Shown here in pieces: positions 8,490 to 13,033 of a DNA stretch of 13,033 nt; the stretch's first letter is position 1; the number at the start of each line of letters is the position of its first letter. Origin of the DNA: Lentisphaeria bacterium (lineage in GTDB: Bacteria > Verrucomicrobiota > Lentisphaeria > Oligosphaerales > Oligosphaeraceae). The notes under the pieces are model-generated. The model ran no database searches. It worked only from the letters and a program-made list of their open reading frames with translations, and had not been told where the DNA came from. The stretch covers positions 1 to 13,033 of the forward strand of contig JAEDNB010000043.1 of the NCBI GenBank assembly GCA_016302725.1, in the 5' to 3' direction. The position numbers and the translations under genes were made by a program.

Positions 8490-8520
8490 GACCCCGCCCT
8501 ACAACCCACGGAGCCACAAA

Positions 8521-8534
8521 ATGGAAAAATCCAT
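8521..8534. promoter_or_regulatory. Short palindrome ATGGA-AAAA-TCCAT, possible operator
   Basis: A perfect 5-bp inverted repeat with a 4-bp A spacer lies about 31 bp upstream of the recJ -35 box. It is followed at 8535-8549 by three 5-bp direct units (GACAG, GACAG, GACAA). It could bind a regulator, but a repeat this short can arise by chance. Confidence 0.25.
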
Positions 8535-8578
8535 GACAGGACAGGACAAAAAAGTCACCTGCCACCACGCAAAACCCC

Positions 8579-8608
8579 TTGCAATCCTCTCTTCCCACAC
8601 TACATTAT
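8579..8608 (+). promoter_or_regulatory. Candidate promoter for adhE
   Basis: TTGCAA (8579-8584) and CATTAT (8603-8608) are separated by 18 bp, a moderate sigma70-like match. Transcription from it would start near 8615 and give a leader of about 110 bases that contains one complete downstream hairpin and most of another. I looked for a Rex box (TTGTGA...TCACAA or TTGTTAA...TTAACAA) around it and did not find one. Confidence 0.35.
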
Positions 8609-8609
8609 C

Positions 8610-8643
8610 CCCGTTTACGATACTTTTTTATCATCCAAACGGG
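8610..8643. promoter_or_regulatory. Nested inverted repeat upstream of adhE
   Basis: The outer arms CCCGTTT (8610-8616) and AAACGGG (8637-8643) are perfect 7-bp complements. Inside them GATA (8619-8622) and TATC (8629-8632) form a second complementary pair around six bases. It could be an operator dyad overlapping the start of adhE transcription, or a leader hairpin. No T-tract follows it on the plus strand, so it is not a standard terminator. Confidence 0.5.
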
Positions 8644-8653
8644 AAATCATCCC

Positions 8654-8696
8654 CCCCCCGCCTACCGTTCCCGTGTGTTTTTTAGCAGGCGGGGGG
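8654..8696 (+). promoter_or_regulatory. Strong GC hairpin in the adhE leader
   Basis: CCCCCCGCCT (8654-8663) and AGGCGGGGGG (8687-8696) are perfect 10-bp complements around a 23-base, T-rich loop. The stem ends 13 bases before the adhE ribosome binding site. The left arm begins within a run of nine C (8651-8659), so its length could vary by slippage. It may control RNA stability, elongation or translation of adhE. It does not match any riboswitch class I know. Confidence 0.55.
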
Positions 8697-8709
8697 CCAT
8701 CACCACCTT

Positions 8710-8716
8710 AAGGAGG
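8710..8716 (+). promoter_or_regulatory. Strong Shine-Dalgarno for adhE
   Basis: AAGGAGG lies seven bases before the ATG at 8724, a near-perfect ribosome binding site and by far the strongest in the window. It fixes the adhE start and suggests high expression. Confidence 0.85.
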
Positions 8717-8723
8717 CATCAAG

Positions 8724-11363
8724 ATGCAAGACGCAAAGGAGACGAATCCCCAGTTGACACCTGAGGAGAAGGAGGCGCAGGAGCGCGGGATGGTGGACGC
8801 CATCGTGGCGCGGGTGAAGGCCGCGCAGGAGAAGTTCGCCAACTACACGCAGGAGCAGGTGGACCGGATTTTCCAGGCCGCCGCCCTGGCGGCGAACAAC
8901 ATGCGGATTCCCCTGGCGCAGATGGCGGTGGAGGAGACCGGCATGGGCGTGGTGGAGGACAAGATCATCAAGAACCACTACGCGGCGGAGTACATCTGCA
9001 ACAAGTACCTTCCCCTGAAGACCTGCGGCATCATCGAGACGGACGACGCCTTCGGGATGATCAAGGTTGCGGAGCCCCGTGGGGTGATTGCGGGGATCGT
9101 GCCCACCACCAACCCCACCAGCACGGCGATTTTCAAGTCCCTCATCACCCTGAAGACCCGGAACGGGATTGTCTTCAGCCCCCATCCCCGTGCGAAGAAG
9201 TGCACCAACCTGGCGGCGAAGATCGTGCTGGACGCAGCGGTGAAGGCGGGGGCCCCGGAGGACATCATCGGGTGGATTGACGAGCCCACGGTGGCCATGT
9301 CCGGCTATCTCATGGGGCACAAGGACGTGGCCCTGATCCTGGCCACGGGCGGCCCGGGGATGGTGAAGGCGGCCTACTCCTCTGGCACCCCCGCCGTGGG
9401 CGTGGGCCCGGGCAACACGCCGGTGATCTTCGACGACACCTGCGACGTGGAGATGGCGGTCAGTTCCGTGCTGCTCTCCAAGACCTTCGACAACGGCATG
9501 ATCTGCGCCTCCGAACAGTCCGTGACGGTGCTCTCCCCCATCTACGACCAGGTGAAGCGGGAGTTCCAGAAACGCGGCGGCTACATCCTCTCCAAGAAGG
9601 AGGCCCAGGCGGTGGGGAATGTCATCCAGGTGGACGGCAAGCTCAACGCGAAGATCGTGGGCCAGAGCGCGGCCACCATCGCGCAGCTGGCGGGAATCAA
9701 GGTGCCCCCCCAGGCCAAGGTGCTCATCGCGGAGGTGAGCGGCGTCGGCCCCCAGGTCCCCTTCTCCCGGGAGAAGCTCTCCCCCACCCTGGCCCTCTAC
9801 AAGGCGGACACCTACGAGGAGGCCATCGAGAACGCCAAGGCCCTGCTGAACTACGGCGGCCTGGGGCACACCGCGGTGCTGTACACCAACACCCAGAACG
9901 AGGAGCGCATCCGGGAGTTCGGCCACGTCATGCTGGCCAGCCGGGTCCTGATCAACACCCCCAGTTCCCAGGGCGGCATCGGGGACCTCTACAACTTCGC
10001 CCTCAACCCCTCCCTCACCCTGGGGTGCGGCTCCTGGGGCGGAAACTACGTCTCCGAAAACGTCGGCCCCAAGAATCTCCTCAACATCAAGTCCATCGCC
10101 AAACGGAGGGAAAACATGCTCTGGTTCCGCGTCCCCCAGAAGGTCTACTTCAAATACGGATGCCTCTGCACCGCGCTGGGTGACCTGGCGGGGAAGAAGC
10201 GCGCCTTCATCGTCACCGACAAGTTCCTCTACAGCAGCGGCATCCTGGGCCCCATGCTGCAGAAGCTCACCGACATGGGCATCGCCACCCACGTCTTCAG
10301 CGACGTGGCCCCCGACCCCACCATCCAGCTGGCCCAGAAGGGGCTGGAGCAACTGCGCAGCTTCGACGCCGACGTGATCATCGCCGTGGGCGGCGGCTCC
10401 CCCATCGACGCGGCCAAGATCATGTGGCTCCTCTATGAACTGCCCGAGGTGAAGTTCGAGGACGTGGCCATGCGCTTCATGGACATCCGCAAGCGCATCG
10501 TCAAGCTGCCCGAACTGGGCAAGAAGGCCATGATGGTGGCCGTGCCCACCACCAGCGGAACCGGCTCCGAGGTGACCCCCTTCGCCGTCATCACCGACGA
10601 GGTCACCCAGCAGAAATACCCCCTGGCCGACTATGCCCTGACCCCCAACATGGCCATCATCGACACCGAACTGGTGATGAAGCTGCCCAAGGGCCTCACC
10701 GCCATCAGCGGCATCGACGCCCTCACCCACGCCCTGGAGGCCCGCGTCTCCTGCATGCAGAGCGACTACTGCAACGCCCTGGCCAACGAGGCCGCCGCCC
10801 TGATCTTCCGCCATCTGCCCGAATGCTACAAGAACGGGCCCATGAACGAAATCGCCAGGGAGCACATGTTCAACGCCTCCGCCATGGCGGGCATGGCCTT
10901 CGCCAACGCCTTCCTGGGGCTCTGCCACTCCATGGCCCACAAGCTGGGCGGGATGTACCACGTGCCCCACGGGCTGGCGAATGCCTTCCTCATCAGTTAC
11001 ATTATCCGCTACAACGCGGTGGACTGCATGACCAAGCAGGCCGCCTTCCCCCAATACCACTACCCCAACGCCAAGGCCGACTACGCCGCCGTCGCCCGCT
11101 ACATCGGACTGCAGGGCAAGAATGACGACGAACTGGTGGACCGCCTGGTGGAGAAGGTGGAGGAGCTGAAGGCCGCCCTGGACATCCCCAAGGCCATGAA
11201 GCCCTGGTTCGACGCCAAGGGCATCTCCGAGGAGACCTTCCTCAAGCAGTTGGACGAACTCTGCGTGAAGGCCTACGACGACCAGTGCACCGGCGCCAAC
11301 CCCAGGTACCCCCTGATCTCCGAAATCAAGGAGCTCTACCTGGCGGCCTACTACGGCAAGTAA
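8724..11363 (+). CDS. adhE: Bifunctional acetaldehyde-CoA/alcohol dehydrogenase AdhE
   Basis: AdhE reduces acetyl-CoA to acetaldehyde and then to ethanol, reoxidising two NADH, the main way many fermenters dispose of electrons. The 879-residue protein has the full two-domain layout (E. coli AdhE is 891). The N-terminal aldehyde dehydrogenase half carries catalytic C261 in GMICASEQ. The C-terminal iron-dependent alcohol dehydrogenase half carries the NAD-binding GGGSPID (556-562), TTSGTGSEVTP (609-619) and the predicted Fe ligands D665, H669, H735 and H749, by alignment with E. coli D653, H657, H723 and H737. Nothing essential appears missing. AdhE normally forms long filaments (spirosomes) in the cytoplasm. 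It is the first gene of the plus-strand block, behind a structured leader, and is followed after 109 bp by a Rex-like sensor domain. Rex proteins repress adhE in many bacteria, so redox control is likely. Confidence 0.98.
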   Translation: MQDAKETNPQLTPEEKEAQERGMVDAIVARVKAAQEKFANYTQEQVDRIFQAAALAANNMRIPLAQMAVEETGMGVVEDKIIKNHYAAEYICNKYLPLKTCGIIETDDAFGMIKVAEPRGVIAGIVPTTNPTSTAIFKSLITLKTRNGIVFSPHPRAKKCTNLAAKIVLDAAVKAGAPEDIIGWIDEPTVAMSGYLMGHKDVALILATGGPGMVKAAYSSGTPAVGVGPGNTPVIFDDTCDVEMAVSSVLLSKTFDNGMICASEQSVTVLSPIYDQVKREFQKRGGYILSKKEAQAVGNVIQVDGKLNAKIVGQSAATIAQLAGIKVPPQAKVLIAEVSGVGPQVPFSREKLSPTLALYKADTYEEAIENAKALLNYGGLGHTAVLYTNTQNEERIREFGHVMLASRVLINTPSSQGGIGDLYNFALNPSLTLGCGSWGGNYVSENVGPKNLLNIKSIAKRRENMLWFRVPQKVYFKYGCLCTALGDLAGKKRAFIVTDKFLYSSGILGPMLQKLTDMGIATHVFSDVAPDPTIQLAQKGLEQLRSFDADVIIAVGGGSPIDAAKIMWLLYELPEVKFEDVAMRFMDIRKRIVKLPELGKKAMMVAVPTTSGTGSEVTPFAVITDEVTQQKYPLADYALTPNMAIIDTELVMKLPKGLTAISGIDALTHALEARVSCMQSDYCNALANEAAALIFRHLPECYKNGPMNEIAREHMFNASAMAGMAFANAFLGLCHSMAHKLGGMYHVPHGLANAFLISYIIRYNAVDCMTKQAAFPQYHYPNAKADYAAVARYIGLQGKNDDELVDRLVEKVEELKAALDIPKAMKPWFDAKGISEETFLKQLDELCVKAYDDQCTGANPRYPLISEIKELYLAAYYGK

Positions 11364-11404
11364 TCCCGGACACGCCATCCCAACGGCGCGCCCTTCCCTT
11401 CCCG

Positions 11405-11452
11405 GCCTCCCCCCCCGGATTCCCTCCGGGCGGGCGCGGGGGCTCCGGAGGC
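11405..11452 (+). other. GC-rich nested hairpins between adhE and the Rex-like gene
   Basis: An inner perfect hairpin, CCCGGA (11414-11419) with TCCGGG (11425-11430) and a 5-base loop, is enclosed by GCCTCC (11405-11410) and GGAGGC (11447-11452). There is also a run of eight C (11409-11416). No T-tract follows, so this is not a classical terminator; it could process the transcript or reduce read-through from the strongly translated adhE. Confidence 0.4.
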
Positions 11453-11472
11453 GGAGGGGCACGCCCATTTTC

Positions 11473-11895
11473 ATGGAGACCAAGAGACAAATGGAGATTC
11501 TGAAGAAAATTTCCCAGGCGCGGAAAGCCCAGGCAGAGGAGTGCGGAAAGGCGGAGGACGTGGTGTTCGTGGGGTCCGGCCTGCTGGCGGAACTCCTCTT
11601 GGCGCGCCCCGGCTTCGCCGGCCCCGCCGCCCATGTCCTGGCCGCCTTCTTCGACAAGCCCCTCCAGTCCCCCTGCTTCGAGGTCTTCGGGCAGGACAAG
11701 CTCCAGAACCTCATCCCCCGGCTGGACGTGCACACCGCCATCCTCTGCGTCCCCCACCGCCAGGCCGCCGCCCTGGCCGACACCCTGGAGCACTGCGGCA
11801 TCACCCGGATCCTCAACTGGAGCGGGGCAGACCTCATGCCCAGGCCGCACCTGGCCATCCTCAACGAGGAACCCCCCGCCCAGGTCCAGGGATAG
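11473..11895 (+). CDS. Rex-like NAD(H)-sensing Rossmann-domain protein lacking the DNA-binding domain
   Basis: This 140-residue protein matches the C-terminal Rossmann (CoA-binding) domain of the redox repressor Rex. It has a dinucleotide loop VGSGLLAE (33-40), the beta-strand and acidic residue AAFFDK (57-62, D61), AILCVPHRQAAALADTL (89-105) and CGITRILNW (108-116). Rex is about 210 residues, with an N-terminal winged helix that binds DNA; here only about 28 residues precede the Rossmann fold and the 109-bp gap upstream leaves no room for that domain. The usual third glycine of GxGxxG is alanine (A39). It may sense NADH/NAD and act through a protein partner, or be a decayed Rex. The first ATG is chosen; an in-frame ATG at 11491 is also possible, and the nearest GGAGG lies about 16 bases away. 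It is followed after 22 bp by a [2Fe-2S] protein gene and then a sensory-type hydrogenase. Confidence 0.82.
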   Translation: METKRQMEILKKISQARKAQAEECGKAEDVVFVGSGLLAELLLARPGFAGPAAHVLAAFFDKPLQSPCFEVFGQDKLQNLIPRLDVHTAILCVPHRQAAALADTLEHCGITRILNWSGADLMPRPHLAILNEEPPAQVQG

Positions 11896-11917
11896 CAGGG
11901 CAGGGAGCACGACAGCC

Positions 11918-12172
11918 ATGGGCAAAATCAAGATGGTCATCTGCATCGGCAGTTCCTGCTTCGCCAGGGGCAACGCCGAAAACGTGAAGATCACCGAGGA
12001 ATTCCTGGCCAAGCGGGGGCTCTCCGACGAGGTGGACATCGACCTGTCGGGGGGCCTGTGCACCGGCAACTGCGCCGACGGCCCCATCGTCATCGTCAAC
12101 GACAAGGTCTACCGCCACGTGGAGCGGGGAGTGATGCAGGACATCCTCAACCAGTACTTCCCGGCCCCCTAG
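11918..12172 (+). CDS. Thioredoxin-like [2Fe-2S] ferredoxin (NuoE C-terminal-like)
   Basis: This 84-residue protein should carry one [2Fe-2S] cluster and shuttle single electrons in the cytoplasm. Its four cysteines, C9-x4-C14 and C48-x3-C52, have the spacing of the thioredoxin-like ferredoxin fold found in NuoE/HydC, here as a minimal stand-alone domain. GGLCTGNCADGP (45-56) is typical of the family. The ATG at 11918 has GGGAG ten bases upstream. It lies between the Rex-like gene (22 bp gap) and the hydrogenase (119 bp gap), as in the Thermotoga TM1420-TM1421 region as I recall it, so it probably passes electrons to or from the hydrogenase. Its last 11 codons and the stop are duplicated just downstream. 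Confidence 0.9.
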   Translation: MGKIKMVICIGSSCFARGNAENVKITEEFLAKRGLSDEVDIDLSGGLCTGNCADGPIVIVNDKVYRHVERGVMQDILNQYFPAP

Positions 12173-12179
12173 CCCCCCT
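12136..12179 (+). repeat. Direct repeat, copy 1 (3' end of the [2Fe-2S] gene)
   Basis: This 44-bp segment starts GCAGGACA and covers the last codons, the TAG stop and the following C-run of the [2Fe-2S] protein gene. It matches copy 2 at 12222-12265 at 43 of 44 positions; the single difference is T12144 against C12230 (an Ile versus Thr codon). The offset between copies is 86 bp. Confidence 0.95.
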
Positions 12180-12221
12180 TGGACATGGGGACGCGGTTGG
12201 GATCGTCCGTACCGCCCTTGG

Positions 12222-12265
12222 GCAGGACACCCTCAACCAGTACTTCCCGGCCCCCTAGCCCCCCT
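12222..12265 (+). repeat. Direct repeat, copy 2 (duplicated gene tail)
   Basis: Second copy of the 44-bp segment. It would encode QDTLNQYFPAP and a stop, but has no gene body of its own. The 42 bp between the copies (12180-12221) show no resemblance to the gene. The offset of 86 bp is not a multiple of three, so the copy is not an in-frame extension. Its TAG (12256-12258) is in frame with, and upstream of, the hydrogenase ATG. Confidence 0.95.
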
Positions 12266-12291
12266 CCCCACACCTTCCCCTTTCCCCCGCG
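12259..12291 (+). other. Pyrimidine-rich leader without Shine-Dalgarno before the hydrogenase
   Basis: The 33 bases before the hydrogenase ATG are nearly all C and T and contain no GGAG-like motif. The start is still well fixed, because the next upstream in-frame codon of note is the TAG at 12256. A C-rich, G-poor stretch like this can load the Rho factor, so attenuation here is conceivable, but that is inference. Confidence 0.45.
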
Positions 12292-13033
12292 ATGTTCGAG
12301 CCAGTCTACACCATCGAGAACGAATGCCAGGACTGCTACAAATGCGTCCGCCACTGCCATTGCAAGGCCATCCGCATCGTCAACGGAAAGGCCTCGGTCA
12401 TCCCGGAAAGCTGCGTGGCCTGCGGTGAATGCGTGAAGGTGTGCCCCTCCCATGCCAAGAAAATCCGCTCCGACCTGGCCCGCCTGAAGCAACTGCTGGC
12501 CTCCGGCACCCCCCTCCACGCCTCCGTCGCCCCCAGCTTCCCCGCCTATTTCCCCGGCGTCCGCCTGGGCCAAATCGCCGCCGCCCTGCGGAAACTGGGC
12601 TTCCAGGGGGTCAGCGAAACCGCCCTGGGCGCCCAGGCCGTCAGCCGCCAGACCAGCGAATTCCTGGCGAAGACCGACCTGCCCCTGACCATCTCCAGCG
12701 CCTGCCCCGCCTGCGTGGACTACATCCGGAAATACCACCCCGACTTCACCCGGAACATCGTCCCCGTCTACTCCCCCATCCTGGCCCACTGCCGCCTCCT
12801 CAAGGACCATTTCGGGGAGGAGGCCAAGGTGGTCTTCTTCGGCCCCTGCGCCGCCAAGAAGAACGAGGCAGACTCCCACCCCGACCTGCTGGCCCTGGCC
12901 GTCACCTTCGCCACCCTGGACACCCTCCTCCAGGAGAAGGACATCCACCTGGTGGAGGAGGAGGACGCCCCCCTGGAGATGCCCGCCGCCGAGGAAGGCC
13001 GCTTCTACTCCGTGGAAGGCGGCATGAACGACA
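12292..13033 (+). CDS. hydS: HydS-like sensory [FeFe] hydrogenase (3' end off window)
   Basis: The visible 247 codons encode two [4Fe-4S] ferredoxin motifs, C12-C15-C18-C22 and C41-C44-C47-C51-P, followed by the start of an [FeFe] hydrogenase H-cluster domain. Loop L1 reads SSACPACVDYI (135-145) in place of TSCCPxW: C138 aligns with the cluster ligand, while the proton-relay cysteine is alanine (A137). Loop L2 reads GPCAAKKNE (184-192), with ligand C186 and glycine in place of the usual methionine. These replacements are typical of putative sensory (group C/D, HydS/HsfB) enzymes, not of fast catalytic ones. An extra cysteine, C24, sits in CHC beside the first cluster. Loop L3 and any PAS domain or kinase partner lie beyond the edge. 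Neighbouring [2Fe-2S] and Rex-like genes support an H2/redox-sensing role. Confidence 0.88.
   Translation, partial: MFEPVYTIENECQDCYKCVRHCHCKAIRIVNGKASVIPESCVACGECVKVCPSHAKKIRSDLARLKQLLASGTPLHASVAPSFPAYFPGVRLGQIAAALRKLGFQGVSETALGAQAVSRQTSEFLAKTDLPLTISSACPACVDYIRKYHPDFTRNIVPVYSPILAHCRLLKDHFGEEAKVVFFGPCAAKKNEADSHPDLLALAVTFATLDTLLQEKDIHLVEEEDAPLEMPAAEEGRFYSVEGGMND

Noticed and set aside
8344..8598. A minus-strand frame that would extend upstream of recJ
   Set aside because: It is in a different frame from recJ and crosses the predicted recJ promoter; RecJ is complete from 8422.
8467..8685. A 72-codon plus-strand frame in the divergent intergenic region
   Set aside because: It overlaps the recJ promoter and the adhE leader repeats, has no ribosome binding site and no recognisable composition or motif.
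8423..8723. A Rex operator controlling adhE
   Set aside because: I searched by eye for TTGTGA/TCACAA and TTGTTAA/TTAACAA dyads on both strands and found none close enough to report.
11405..11452. A rho-independent terminator after adhE
   Set aside because: The hairpins are strong, but no T-tract follows the stem.
12180..12221. A coding remnant in the 42 bp between the two direct repeats
   Set aside because: The minus strand is open through it, but the segment is too short and I cannot match it to any family.

Overview
The window is GC-rich and gene-dense. It has two divergent blocks that share a 301-bp, comparatively AT-rich intergenic region (8423-8723). The organism looks like a fermentative anaerobe. 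Evidence is the bifunctional aldehyde/alcohol dehydrogenase AdhE beside a Rex-like redox-sensor domain, a thioredoxin-like [2Fe-2S] ferredoxin and a sensory-type [FeFe] hydrogenase. The topoisomerase A subunit resembles the short ParC form of Bacteroidota and related phyla, and AICAR formyltransferase is a stand-alone protein instead of the usual PurH fusion. A Gram-negative anaerobe of the PVC group (for example Lentisphaerota) would fit, but that is inference; no rRNA or other phylogenetic marker is present.

Left block, all on the minus strand and read from about 8422 down to 1: recJ, a DegT/DnrJ-family PLP sugar aminotransferase, an MsbA-like ABC exporter, a stand-alone AICAR formyltransferase (purH), and a ParC-type topoisomerase subunit A that runs off the left edge. 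The gaps are 57, 19, 133 and 24 bp. A good sigma70-like promoter (TTGAAT-16-TATAGT) lies just upstream of recJ. The five genes could form one transcript, although they serve unrelated jobs (DNA repair, cell-surface sugar synthesis, export, purine synthesis, DNA topology).

Right block, all on the plus strand: adhE, a Rex-like Rossmann protein with no DNA-binding domain, a small [2Fe-2S] protein, and a HydS-like hydrogenase cut by the right edge. This block is the most interesting part. It places the main NADH-consuming fermentation enzyme beside what look like an NAD(H)-sensing domain and an H2-sensing hydrogenase, so it may be a redox/H2-responsive module. The adhE leader contains two perfect inverted repeats and a very strong ribosome binding site. 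The junction between the [2Fe-2S] gene and the hydrogenase carries a 44-bp duplication of the former gene's 3' end.

No tRNA, rRNA, CRISPR array, insertion sequence or phage gene was seen. Very long open frames antisense to the real genes are a by-product of GC-rich codon usage and are not annotated.
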